The position numbers were made by a program, and so were the translations under genes. DNA of 64,000 bases, taken from NCBI RefSeq assembly GCF_042687825.1, contig NZ_JBHUQE010000018.1:7496-71495 (forward strand), in the 5' to 3' direction. Positions 43,985 through 52,683 of this stretch are shown here, piece after piece; position 1 is the first letter of the stretch, and the number at the start of each line of letters is the position of its first letter. Source of the DNA: Sedimentitalea sp042687825. Its GTDB lineage: Bacteria; Pseudomonadota; Alphaproteobacteria; Rhodobacterales; Rhodobacteraceae. A model generated the notes under the pieces. The model was not told the DNA's origin. It searched no databases and was given only the letters and a program-made list of their open reading frames with translations.

Positions 43985-45256
43985 ATGAACATCCTCATTC
44001 TCGGCGGCGGCGGGCGCGAACACAGCCTCGCATGGGCGGTGATGCAGAACCCCAAATGCGACAAGCTGATCGTCGCGCCGGGCAATGCCGGAATCGCCCA
44101 GATCGCCACCTGCGCGGCGCTGGATATCGAGGATGGCGGCGCGGTCGTCGCCTTTGCCGAGGAAAACGCCATCGATTTCGTGATCATCGGCCCCGAGGCG
44201 CCGCTGGCGGCCGGCGTGGCCGACCGATTGCGCGATGCCGGGCTGCTGGTGTTTGGTCCCTCGGCGGCGGCGGCGCGGCTGGAGGCGTCGAAAAGCTTTA
44301 CCAAGGAGATCTGCGACGCTGCCAAGGCCCCGACGGCGGAATACGGACATTTCACCGATGCCGCCGCGGCCCGCGCCCATGTCAGCGCCAAGGGCGCGCC
44401 GATCGTCGTCAAGGCCGACGGGCTGGCCGCCGGCAAGGGTGTGATCGTGGCGATGACCGAAGCAGAGGCGCTGGCCGCCATCGACGACATGTTCGGCGGT
44501 GCCTTTGGCGGAGCCGGTGCCGAAGTGGTGATCGAGGAATTCATGGAGGGCGAAGAGGCTTCATTCTTTGTCCTCTGCGACGGCGAGACGGTGCTGCCGA
44601 TCGGCACCGCGCAGGACCACAAGCGCGTCGGCGAAGGCGATACCGGCCCGAACACCGGCGGCATGGGCGCCTATTCGCCGGCGCCGGTGCTCAGCGCCGA
44701 CATCGCGGAAAAGGCGCTGGACCGGATCGTGCGTCCGACCATGGCGGAAATGGCGCGGCGCGGCATGCCCTATCAGGGGGTGCTGTATGTCGGGCTGATG
44801 ATCCGCGACGGCGAACCGCGGCTGGTGGAATACAATGTCCGCTTCGGCGACCCCGAATGCCAGGTGCTGATGATGCGCCTGGGGGCGCAGGCGATGGACC
44901 TGATGCACGCCGCCGCCGAAGGCCGCCTGAGCGAGGCGCGGGTGAACTGGGCCGATGACCATGCGATGACCGTGGTAATGGCGGCGCAGGGCTATCCTGG
45001 CTCCTATGAAAAGGGCAGCGTCATCGGCGGGCTGGACGATCTGCCCGAGACCAGTTTTGCGATGTGTTTTCACGCTGGCACGGACGAGCGCGACGGCCGG
45101 ATCGTTGCCACTGGCGGCCGGGTTCTGAACCTGACCGCGCGCGGCGACAGCCTGGCCCAGGCCCGCGCCCGGGCCTACGAGATGGTCCACGCGCTGGACT
45201 GGCCGGAGGGGTTTTGCCGCGGCGATATCGGGTGGCGCGAACTGGAACGATCCTAG
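43985..45256 (+). CDS. purD: Phosphoribosylamine-glycine ligase
   Basis: This enzyme is the second step of purine synthesis, joining glycine to phosphoribosylamine with ATP. It has 423 residues. The N-terminal motif is MNILILGGGGREHSLAW, the ATP-grasp region has VVKADGLAAGKGVIVA, and the signature is RFGDPECQVLM. The ATG at 43985 gives the standard start; a longer frame upstream (from 43493) overlaps xseA and is spurious. It is divergent from xseA with 76 bp between starts. Confidence 0.97.
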   Translation: MNILILGGGGREHSLAWAVMQNPKCDKLIVAPGNAGIAQIATCAALDIEDGGAVVAFAEENAIDFVIIGPEAPLAAGVADRLRDAGLLVFGPSAAAARLEASKSFTKEICDAAKAPTAEYGHFTDAAAARAHVSAKGAPIVVKADGLAAGKGVIVAMTEAEALAAIDDMFGGAFGGAGAEVVIEEFMEGEEASFFVLCDGETVLPIGTAQDHKRVGEGDTGPNTGGMGAYSPAPVLSADIAEKALDRIVRPTMAEMARRGMPYQGVLYVGLMIRDGEPRLVEYNVRFGDPECQVLMMRLGAQAMDLMHAAAEGRLSEARVNWADDHAMTVVMAAQGYPGSYEKGSVIGGLDDLPETSFAMCFHAGTDERDGRIVATGGRVLNLTARGDSLAQARARAYEMVHALDWPEGFCRGDIGWRELERS

Positions 45257-45421
45257 AAACCCGGGGCTTGGCCCCTCGGGAATGGCATTTTTCGCCGATT
45301 CGGTGTATAATCATGTCCTCTTTGCATGCATCGGTTGAAATTTGCGCGCTGGCTTAGCGTCTGTCCTGGTCGGCCAGGCGGCGCTGGCGGGCGCGTCCTT
45401 TGTGTTCCGGAGGACCGACCC

Positions 45422-46411
45422 ATGTCTGCACGAAAATCTGCACGACTTCACGACGCCGCCTGCCATCTGGTGGCCCCTGCCTTGCTGGCCCTTGCCCTGA
45501 CCGCCCCTGTCGCCGCGCAACAGGCGGCGGATACCGGCCCCGTGGCCCCCGAATTCGCCAGCATGGAAACCCGTATCGGCCAGTTGGTCGAGATTCTTGA
45601 AACCGGCGACAATTGTCCGACCGTCGCGACGGCGCTGGATCTGACCCTCGGGCTGGTCTACGGCGGCACAAGACCGCTGCCGTCGAAGATACCGCAAAGC
45701 CTGGACGAAGCCCGCGAACTCTACGGTCCGGACATCAGCCAGCGCGAACTGGACATCGCCGGCCGGTCACTGTCAGCCAACAAGGTGATCAGTGCGACGG
45801 CGGCCCGTGTGACCGCCGCCCTGGCCCACAGGATGCGCCTCAAGTCGTGCCCGGCCCAGGCCGGGCTGGCGGCGGATCTGAAGTTTCACCTGGAGGAAAT
45901 CGAGGACGTCGCCGCGGCGCTGGGGGAATACACCGCGCTGTGCGGGGTCGGCGACAGTTTGGTGAGTGGCATTTGCGCACAGCTGGCCCCGGTGCTGGAC
46001 GAGCAGACCGGTCACATCCTGACACCGGCACAGATCCCGAAAACCATCACCCGGGGCTTCTGGCTGAAATTGCGCAGCCCGTTCATTCCCCGTTATAACC
46101 GTCGCTGGCAGGAATATGTCCGGGTCATTCCGCCGATGGATTTCGGCCAGTGCAGTGCCGTGTTCAAGGAAACCAAGGGGCTGATGCTGCGGTTGCGGCT
46201 GGATGGCTTTACCGTTGTGCGCGACCCCTGGGCCACCGCCGACCTGCCACGCGGCACCCGCATTCCGATCTGGACGCTGGAATGGGTGCCGTCGGAATAT
46301 GTCAAGCATTTCAACATCTGCAACACCGGTGACGGGGTCACCAGCAGCGTGTCGCAAAGGGTGAAGCAGGATATTCCGCTGAACTATTTCTGGCGCTATT
46401 TCGCCAAGTGA
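45422..46411 (+). CDS. Exported protein of unknown function
   Basis: This 329-residue protein has an N-terminal signal sequence (HLVAPALLALALTAPVAAQQ). The mature part is largely helical in its first half (paired cysteines: DNCPTVATALDL, LKSCPAQAGLA, ALCGVGDSL). Its C-terminal half is rich in aromatic and basic residues (FWLKLRSPFIPRYNRRWQEY, TLEWVPSEYVKHFNIC). No family recognised. ATG 45422 follows GGAGG; the frame extends upstream to 45326 but with an Arg-rich non-signal peptide. It converges on the ferredoxin gene. Confidence 0.75.
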   Translation: MSARKSARLHDAACHLVAPALLALALTAPVAAQQAADTGPVAPEFASMETRIGQLVEILETGDNCPTVATALDLTLGLVYGGTRPLPSKIPQSLDEARELYGPDISQRELDIAGRSLSANKVISATAARVTAALAHRMRLKSCPAQAGLAADLKFHLEEIEDVAAALGEYTALCGVGDSLVSGICAQLAPVLDEQTGHILTPAQIPKTITRGFWLKLRSPFIPRYNRRWQEYVRVIPPMDFGQCSAVFKETKGLMLRLRLDGFTVVRDPWATADLPRGTRIPIWTLEWVPSEYVKHFNICNTGDGVTSSVSQRVKQDIPLNYFWRYFAK

Positions 46412-46537
46412 CCCGAGGCAGGGTTGATCGGGCGGGGTCCGACCGCGCCGGCCACAGGGGCGCAACACGGGCCTCGCGCGGCGGGCGGGACCGCGCCATA
46501 TGCGGGGCGGCCGACGCCGCGCCCCCGCAGCGGCGGA

Positions 46538-46861
46538 TCAGATCTGCTTTTCCGGCATCTGTACGATCAGCCCGTCCAACGCATCGCTGACCTTGATCTG
46601 GCAGGTCAGACGCGACCGTTCGGGATCGGGCTCATAGGCGAAATCCAGCATGTCCATTTCCATGTCATCCTTGGCCGGCAGCTTTTCGATCCAGGCCGGA
46701 TCGACATAGACATGACAGGTCGAACAGGCGCAGGCGCCGCCGCAATCCGCCTCGATACCGGGAATGTTGTTGTCGCGTGCGCCTTCCATCACGGTCAGCC
46801 CGTTGGCAACCTCAACCTGATGCTGCGTGCCGTCATGCTCGATATAGGTGATTTTTGCCAT
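46538..46861 (-). CDS. 2Fe-2S ferredoxin (adrenodoxin type)
   Basis: This 107-residue electron carrier has the vertebrate-type/ISC ferredoxin cysteine pattern: ADCGGACACSTCHVYV supplies three of the four cluster cysteines, and LTCQIKVSDALDG supplies the fourth. It begins MAKITYIEHDGTQHQVEV. The family serves cytochrome P450 systems, FeS assembly or hydroxylases; the partner here is unknown. It stands alone, with only a dnaE2 remnant upstream and an unknown exported protein converging on it. Confidence 0.96.
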   Translation of the reverse strand: MAKITYIEHDGTQHQVEVANGLTVMEGARDNNIPGIEADCGGACACSTCHVYVDPAWIEKLPAKDDMEMDMLDFAYEPDPERSRLTCQIKVSDALDGLIVQMPEKQI

Positions 46862-47049
46862 TGTCCGGTTCCCTTGCGTGACTCGGACTTGTCTCTAGCC
46901 AAGCCCCGCAGGCCATGCCAGCCCATTCTGGCCGCTTTCGGCGGGTCTGGAAAAAAATCGCCGATGTTCCATACTTGTTCTCATACCGCCCCCGCGCGCC
47001 TCAGAACGCCCCCTCTGGCCGCGCCCGCCGGCCTGCCTGACCGCCGAGC

Positions 47050-47351
47050 GACTGCCGGATCCGCCCGAAGGCGCGCGCTTCTGCGTTGCTGGTCCGGTCA
47101 TCCTGCGCCAGCGCCCGGGCACCGCCAAGGGCGTGATCTTTGTCACGCTCGAGGATCAGACCGGCATCGTCAACGTGATCGTCTGGCGCAAGATCTACGA
47201 ACGGTTCCGCCGTGCTGTGATCGCCGGCTGGCTGTTGCGGGTCACAGGGCGGTTGCCGCGGGCGCATTCCGTGACCCATGTGATCGCCGAACAGATCGAG
47301 GATATCTCGCCAATGCCGGACCGTCTGCTGCAGCCCGCCCCCTCTGGTTGA
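47050..47351 (+). pseudogene. dnaE2: C-terminal remnant of error-prone DNA polymerase DnaE2 (ImuC)
   Basis: An open stretch reads, in one frame, CVAGPVILRQRPGTAKGVIF, then TLEDQTGIVNVIVW, then FRRAVIAGWLLRVTGRL, ending IAEQIEDIS and a stop at 47349. This is the OB-fold C-terminus of DnaE2, which normally ends a protein of about 1000 residues. No polymerase domains precede it; the sequence between 46862 and about 47040 is unrelated. The rest of the imuA-imuB-dnaE2 mutasome is absent, so this is a decayed relic. Confidence 0.75.
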
Positions 47352-47447
47352 GCGCAATTCATCGCATGCACCAAAATACCGCTGTTGCCCGGCCGAGGAA
47401 ATTTGCTAGCTTGCCGCCGACAGGACCAATGCGGGAGACAGACACAG

Positions 47448-48122
47448 ATGGCAACGCGCAGCTTGCCCGAGATCGGCTTTTTGTCCGATGTTTCCGCGGA
47501 TCTGAAAAAGGTGCTGATCGACCTGGCGACCGAAATCACCCTCACCCCGGGCGATGTGCTGTTCGAACAGGGCGACGAGGGCGACGCACTTTATGCGATC
47601 ATCAAAGGCGCGGTGGAATTCAGCGTGCTGGCGATGGACGGGCGCAAGCTGACACTGGACATGATGCGCCCCGGCGCGCTGTTCGGAGAGATCACGCTGT
47701 TCGATCCCGGCATGCGCACGGCCACGGCCACCGCCGTCCAGGACACGACCCTGTGGCGGATCCGCCATTCCGACGTGCTGACGCAGATCCGCCAGCGCCC
47801 GGACCTGGCGGTCGACATGATTCATCTGGCCGGGCAACGGATGCGCTGGATGGGACGGCAGTTGAACGAACAGGTCTTTCTGCCATTGCCGACCCGGCTG
47901 GCGCGCAAGGTCCAGCATCTGGCTCCCGCCGACCAGCCCAGCCCCTTCAGGCTGAGCCTGTCGCAGGCGGAACTGGCGGAATTCGTCGGCGCCACCCGCG
48001 AGGCGGTTTCCAAGATCCTGTCCAGCTGGAAACGCGACGGGGTCATCCAGAGCGCCCGCGGCGGCGTGGTGATCCTGGACTGGGACGCCCTGTCTCTGCT
48101 GGCGGAGCCGGACCAGATCTGA
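47448..48122 (+). CDS. Crp/Fnr family transcriptional regulator
   Basis: This 224-residue protein has a cyclic-nucleotide-binding-like domain (about 10-130: LTPGDVLFEQGDEGDALYAI, RPGALFGEITLFDP) and a C-terminal winged helix (SLSQAELAEFVGATREAVSK). The FNR-type cysteines for an iron-sulfur cluster are not present, so it is not an oxygen-sensing FNR. The effector is unknown. ATG 47448 follows GGGAG about 10 nt upstream; the frame upstream to 47385 is ignored. The region downstream (48123-48595) holds a palindrome and C-rich hairpins. Confidence 0.93.
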   Translation: MATRSLPEIGFLSDVSADLKKVLIDLATEITLTPGDVLFEQGDEGDALYAIIKGAVEFSVLAMDGRKLTLDMMRPGALFGEITLFDPGMRTATATAVQDTTLWRIRHSDVLTQIRQRPDLAVDMIHLAGQRMRWMGRQLNEQVFLPLPTRLARKVQHLAPADQPSPFRLSLSQAELAEFVGATREAVSKILSSWKRDGVIQSARGGVVILDWDALSLLAEPDQI

Positions 48123-48201
48123 CGCAGGCCCATGCTTTCGAACCTGCCGGCACGGTGAAACAACCCCGGGGTCGGGCACAGATTTTTTCGCCTCTGTGTT
48201 C

Positions 48202-48215
48202 TTGTTCACATACAA
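48202..48215. promoter_or_regulatory. Palindrome TTGT-N6-ACAA, possible Crp/Fnr-family site
   Basis: TTGTTCACATACAA has the 14-bp spacing of FNR/DNR-type boxes (TTG-N8-CAA) but lacks the full consensus. It lies 80 bp downstream of the Crp/Fnr gene stop, not in front of an annotated gene, so it may regulate the putative RNA at 48290-48500. Confidence 0.25.
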
Positions 48216-48289
48216 GCGCCGCAAGATGCACCAGATTAAGAGCACAAGTTCAGCGACGCCCCGGCAAGTTTAAACCAGCACAAGCCGCC

Positions 48290-48500
48290 GTCCCCTGACA
48301 CGCTGCACCCGATCCGGTTCTCCCCCCTTCTGGCCGGTTCGCAAAGCCGTCAGGTCTCCTCCCCTGGCCGATCGGCGGCCATCGGTAACACGTGTCGTGG
48401 CCGGAGCGGCGCTGAACTTGTCCGGCTTGCGGCCCCAAGGCCGCAGCCTATCGGTTCCAAGGGCCGGCGCCGTTGTGTCTCTTCCTGATCCGGCCCAAGG
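48290..48500 (+). ncRNA. Candidate small RNA with C-rich (anti-SD-like) loops
   Basis: This ORF-free 210-nt stretch contains two C-rich runs: CTCCCCCC near 48321 and TCTCCTCCCC near 48355. They sit between short complementary arms (CCGG...CCGG and CAGG...CCTG), and a strong bidirectional terminator follows at 48502. Alphaproteobacterial regulatory RNAs of the CcsR/cuckoo type carry CU-rich loops able to pair with Shine-Dalgarno sequences. No promoter is clear and homology cannot be shown here. Confidence 0.3.
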
Positions 48501-48501
48501 A

Positions 48502-48532
48502 AAAGAGCCATGTGCCGCGCACATGGCTCTTT
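48502..48532. terminator. Bidirectional rho-independent terminator
   Basis: A 14-bp perfect stem (AAAGAGCCATGTGC/GCACATGGCTCTTT) has a 3-nt loop. On the minus strand it ends in TTTTCC, 64 bp past the degP stop, and so closes the hflK-hflC-DUF2065-degP operon. On the plus strand it ends in TTTCTTT and can stop transcripts coming from the Crp/Fnr side. Confidence 0.92.
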
Positions 48533-48595
48533 CTTTGTCTGCGGTTGCATCCGCTGCCCTCGGCCGGCGGCCCCAGTTGCGGGCTGGAAAGCGTG

Positions 48596-50196
48596 CTATT
48601 CGGTCAGGCTGAGCGCCACAAAGCGCGGATCACTGCCACGCCGCACCAGCAACAGCAGCGACTTGCGGCCCGCCTCCTTGGCCTCGGCAATCCGCTTGTC
48701 CAGTTCGCCCAGCGAAGCGACGCTCTGTTGACCGGCCTCGGTGATCAGGTCGCCCGCGCGCAGTCCTTTGTCAAAGGCTTCGGAGGTCTCGTCCACCGCC
48801 AGAACCACCAGCCCAGTCTGATTGTCAGGCAGGTTTAGTTCTTTGCGCAGCTTGGCCGTCAATCCGCTGAGGGTCATGCCCAGAACGGTCTTTTCCGGTC
48901 GATCCGCCTCGGGTTTGTCCACGGCGGCAGGGACCGCACCCTCGGCCTCTTCGCGCCGGCCCAGGGTCACCAGCACGGTCTGCGAGCTGCCTTCGCGGCG
49001 AACCACCACGCGCACCGCCTTGCCGACGGCCGTATTGCCAACCTGACGCACCAACGCCCGGGTATCGGCGACTTCGACGCCATCAAAGCTGACGATGACA
49101 TCGCCCGACAGCAGGCCGGCCTCTTTCGCCGGGCCGTCCGGGACATCGGTGATCAGGGCACCGGCGGCCTTTTCCAGGCCCATCGCCTCGGCGATTTCGT
49201 CGGTCACGTCCTGGATGCGCACGCCCAGCCATCCGCGCCGGGTCTCGCCAAATTCCTTGAGCTGATCGACGACGCGGGTCACCACGTTGGACGCCATCGA
49301 GAATCCGATGCCGATCGAACCGCCATTGGGTGACAGGATGGCGGTGTTCACCCCCACCACCTGGCCATCCATGTTGAACAGCGGCCCGCCGGAATTGCCC
49401 CGATTGATCGCCGCGTCGGTCTGGATATAGTCGTCATAAGTGCCCGACAATGCCCGGTTGCGCGCTGACACGATGCCCGCCGAGACCGAGAACCCCTGCC
49501 CCAGCGGATTGCCCATCGCGATCACCCAATCACCGACCCGAGCCGTATCGCTGNATAGTCGTCATAAGTGCCCGACAATGCCCGGTTGCGCGCTGACACG
49601 ATGCCCGCCGAGACCGAGAACCCCTGCCCCAGCGGATTGCCCATCGCGATCACCCAATCACCGACCCGAGCCGTATCGCTGTCGCCGAACTTGACGAACG
49701 CCAGCGGTTTCTCTGATTCGACCTTGAGCAGGGCGATGTCGGTGTTGGGATCGGTGCCGACGACCTTGGCCGGCAATTCCTCGCCGGAAAAGAACTCGAC
49801 CAGGATCTCGTCAGCCCCGTCGATGACGTGATTGTTGGTCACCACATAGCCGTCTTCGGAAATCACAAAGCCCGACCCCAGGGCCGACGTCCGCCGGGGC
49901 CGCGGCCCATCGCCGTTACGGTCCTGGAACTCGCGAAAGAAATCCTCGAACGGCGAGCCTTCGGGCACGATGCCCTGCAGGCCGGTGCGCCCCTCGATCA
50001 CGGTCGATGTGGTGATGTTCACCACCGACGGGCTGATCTTTTCCGCCAGCGGCGCCAGGCTTTCGGGTTTCGCCTGCGCCATGAGCGTCTGCGCCAGAAC
50101 GAACATCACCGTCAGGGCGACAAGCCAGAACAAACGTATCCGGTCCGGCGGGGAACCGGGGCTGACTGCTGGAATTGCGTATGCCTTTGGCTGCAC
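48596..50196 (-). CDS. degP: Do-family serine endopeptidase, interrupted in this sequence by a repeat
   Basis: This periplasmic HtrA/DegP protease and chaperone has its N-terminal part at 49682-50196 and its C-terminal part at 48596-49426. An exact 127-bp repeat plus one N shifts the frame between them. Removing 128 bp restores one frame and gives about 490 residues. The start is GTG 50196 with GGAG 8 nt upstream, followed by a membrane segment (LFWLVALTVMFVLAQTLMA). The triad is His in VVTNNHVIDGAD, Asp in DPNTDIALLK and Ser in RGNSGGPLFNMDG. Two PDZ domains follow (about 275-360 and 395-485). It is the last gene of hflK-hflC-DUF2065-degP, closed by the terminator at 48502. The break is probably an assembly artefact, so the gene is likely intact in the organism. 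Confidence 0.9.
49427..49681. repeat. Exact 127-bp direct repeat joined by an N (probable assembly join)
   Basis: Bases 49427-49553 and 49555-49681 are identical as far as I can read, with a single ambiguous base at 49554. The repeat breaks the degP frame, and 128 bp is not a multiple of three. Identical ends around one N are the mark of overlapping contig ends placed side by side. Confidence 0.92.
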
Positions 50197-50337
50197 TGTG
50201 CCGTCTCCTCTTTCAATAACCGTCGCGGGAAACCGGCCTGCTGGCCGCCCCGCCGCATTTGCTGTCAATGTAGTGGCTTTGCCCCCCGGCGCAACGGCTG
50301 TTGCCGCGGCTTCGGACGCTGCGCCGGCCCGGATCGG

Positions 50338-50535
50338 TCAGAATGCGCCCAGCCCGTCGGCGATCCACAACAGCAAAAGCCCGCTGACAATCGCCAAACC
50401 ACCGATCTGCCGCCGTGCGGACATGGGCAGGTTTCGCAGCATTTCCAGCAATTGTTCGATCAGCGCCGGGGCCAGCACCCAGGCCAGCCCCTCGACGATC
50501 AGGACCAGCCCGAGAGCCAGAAGGATGGTTGCCAT
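50338..50535 (-). CDS. DUF2065 family small membrane protein
   Basis: This 65-residue protein has two membrane helices (TILLALGLVLIVEGLAWVLA and GGLAIVSGLLLLWIADGLG) separated by a short charged loop (RNLPMSARRQIG). It matches the DUF2065 (YjeT-like) pattern. In many proteobacteria this gene follows hflC, as here, 9 bp downstream. Its function is unknown, but a role with the HflKC membrane complex is suggested by position. degP follows. Confidence 0.9.
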   Translation of the reverse strand: MATILLALGLVLIVEGLAWVLAPALIEQLLEMLRNLPMSARRQIGGLAIVSGLLLLWIADGLGAF

Positions 50536-50544
50536 CGCGCCAGC

Positions 50545-51435
50545 CTACCGCGGGGGCTTGGCTTCTTCTCCGGTCGGCGAACGCATATAGTTGAAGAACT
50601 CGGAATTCGGGTTCATCACCATCGACGAATTGTTGCCTTTCAGCGCCCGCTGATAGGCCGTCAGCGAGCGATAGAATTCGAAGAATTCCTGGTCCTTGCC
50701 AAAGGCCTTGGCAAAGATGTTGTTCCGCAAGGCATCGGCCTCACCGCGAATGATCTCCGCTTCGCGCTGCGCCTCGGAGACCAGTTCGACCACGGTTCTG
50801 TCGGCCTGGGCCCGAACACGCTGCGCCGCCTCGTTGCCGCGGGCGCGTTCGTCGGTCGCCTCGCGTTCGCGTTCGGCCCGCATCCGGTCGAACGTGGCCT
50901 CCAGGTTCTGCTCGGGCAGGTCGGTGGCCTTGAGGCGCACGTCGATGATGTCCAGCCCCAGCGCGCGGGCCTCTGCGATGGCGCTGTTGCGGATGCGCAG
51001 CATCAGGGCCGCCCGGTCGGAACTGAGGATGTCCTTGGAACTGACGGAACCCAGAACTTCGCGGGTTTCGGCCCGCAGAATGGAATCCAGCCGGTTTTCC
51101 GCCGTGGCGACACCGCCGACACCGACCGCCTGCCGGAACTGCTTCACGTCGGCGATGCGATAACGGGCAAAGGCGTCGACCACCAGCCGACGGTCATCCA
51201 GCGGCGTGACCTCAAGCGGCTCGACATCGCGCGACAGGATGCGGTCGTCATAGCGCACCACCTCTTGGATCAGCGGAATCTTGAAGGCCAGCCCCGGGTC
51301 TTCCTTGACCGCCACGACGCGGCCGAATTGCAGAACCAGCGCTTTTTCGCGCTCGTCGACGATGAAGACCGCCGACAGCAGACCGGCAATGGCGATCACC
51401 AGGATCGGAAGAATGAATGTCGTTTTCCGCATCAA
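50545..51435 (-). CDS. hflC: HflC, SPFH-domain partner of FtsH control complex
   Basis: HflC and HflK form a large periplasm-facing ring that encloses the FtsH protease and tunes its activity. This protein has 296 residues. An N-terminal membrane helix (TTFILPILVIAIAGLLSAVF) is followed by the SPFH/band-7 domain (ALVLQFGRVVAVKEDPGLAF, VDAFARYRIAD) and a coiled coil. ATG 51435 overlaps the hflK stop by 4 nt (coupled). Confidence 0.96.
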   Translation of the reverse strand: MMRKTTFILPILVIAIAGLLSAVFIVDEREKALVLQFGRVVAVKEDPGLAFKIPLIQEVVRYDDRILSRDVEPLEVTPLDDRRLVVDAFARYRIADVKQFRQAVGVGGVATAENRLDSILRAETREVLGSVSSKDILSSDRAALMLRIRNSAIAEARALGLDIIDVRLKATDLPEQNLEATFDRMRAEREREATDERARGNEAAQRVRAQADRTVVELVSEAQREAEIIRGEADALRNNIFAKAFGKDQEFFEFYRSLTAYQRALKGNNSSMVMNPNSEFFNYMRSPTGEEAKPPR

Positions 51436-52586
51436 TTCGGCTCCTCGGAATTCCGGCGCAACTCGTTCAGGGGCAGATAGGGTACCACGCCCGAGCCACC
51501 GCCGCTTTCGTCCAGGATGATCTTGTTCAGACCGCCCAGCACCTGTTCCATGGTTTCCAGATACAGACGCTTGCGCGTGACCTCGGGCGCCTTGGCATAT
51601 TCTTCGAGAACCGCGCTGAAGCGGCTGGCCTCACCCTGGGCCTCGTTGACCTGCTGGGCGCGATAGCCCTCGGCCTCTTCCAGTTGCTGCGCCGCTTCGC
51701 CGCGGGCCTCGGCCAGTACCCGGTTGGCATAGGCGTCGGCGACGTTCTGCAGGCGGTCCCGTTCCTGGGCCGCGGCCTGAACGTCGCGAAAGGCATCGAT
51801 CACCGGTTGCGGCGGGTCTGCCTTGTCAAAGTTCACCCGGATGATGTTGACGCCGCCTTCGTAGCTGTCCAGCGTCGCCTGGATCAGGTCGTGCAGCTGA
51901 TCGGCGATGACGCCGCGATCGCGGTTCAGGATCGGCGCCAGCTCCGATTGCGCGATGATCTCTCGCATCGCCGATTCCGACACGGCCCGGATGGTCTGGC
52001 GCGGATCGGCCAGATTGAACAGGTAGTTGGCCGGATCGCTGATGTTCCAGACCACCTGATAGTCGATGTCCACGACGTTTTCATCGCCGGTCAGCATCAG
52101 GCCGTCATTGTTGCCGCGTGCGCCGCCCATGTCCTCGGTCTGTTCACGCGTGACCGGAATCACCTCGGCGGTGACCAGGGGCCAGGGCGCAAAGTTCAGA
52201 CCGGGCTCGCCGATCGCGGAAAACTCGCCCAGGAACAGTTCCACGGATTTTTCTTCGGGTTTCACGGTGTAAAAGCTGGCCATGCCCCACAGCACCGCGG
52301 CAGCGATGACACCAAGGCCCAGGGTGCTGCGGGTGAACATCGGTCCGGCACCGCCGCCCGAGCCGCGCCCGCCACCGCCCTGCCCAGTACCGCCGCCGCG
52401 TCCGCCCATCAGCACGCGCAGTTGTTCCTGGCCTTTCTTGACCAGTTCGTCGATCTCCGGGATCTGAGCGCCCTCCGGTCCGGGCTTGCGCCCGCCGCCC
52501 TTGTCGCCGCCATTTTGGCCTTCTCTGTCTCCACCACCGCCGGAAGAGCCTCCGCCCCCCCAGGGGCCACCGCTGTTGCCCGCCAT
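51432..52586 (-). CDS. hflK: HflK, SPFH-domain partner of FtsH control complex
   Basis: This 384-residue protein has a Gly-rich N-terminus (NSGGPWGGGGSSGGGGDREG) typical of HflK, then a membrane helix (LGLGVIAAAVLWGMASFY), the SPFH domain (FLGEFSAIGEPGLNFAPWPL) and a long coiled coil (AAAQERDRLQNVADAYANRV). ATG 52586 follows AAGGGA; the frame extends 25 residues further but with unconserved Arg/Asp-rich sequence. It is the first gene of the operon hflK-hflC-DUF2065-degP. Confidence 0.96.
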   Translation of the reverse strand: MAGNSGGPWGGGGSSGGGGDREGQNGGDKGGGRKPGPEGAQIPEIDELVKKGQEQLRVLMGGRGGGTGQGGGGRGSGGGAGPMFTRSTLGLGVIAAAVLWGMASFYTVKPEEKSVELFLGEFSAIGEPGLNFAPWPLVTAEVIPVTREQTEDMGGARGNNDGLMLTGDENVVDIDYQVVWNISDPANYLFNLADPRQTIRAVSESAMREIIAQSELAPILNRDRGVIADQLHDLIQATLDSYEGGVNIIRVNFDKADPPQPVIDAFRDVQAAAQERDRLQNVADAYANRVLAEARGEAAQQLEEAEGYRAQQVNEAQGEASRFSAVLEEYAKAPEVTRKRLYLETMEQVLGGLNKIILDESGGGSGVVPYLPLNELRRNSEEPN

Positions 52587-52683
52587 ATTGCGTTGTTCCC
52601 TTTTTCTGCCGCGCCCTGCGGCGCTGTCTCGATCTTCGTCTAGATACCTGTATGCGCGCACGAAATATTCAACCCTGAAACGA

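Noticed and set aside
46501..46529. GC-rich hairpin between the exported protein and ferredoxin genes as a terminator
   Set aside because: The stem is interrupted and has no T-run on either strand, so it cannot be called a rho-independent terminator.
48270..48524. 84-codon minus-strand frame in the gap after degP
   Set aside because: Composition is random-like, it overlaps the terminator, and there is no supporting pattern.
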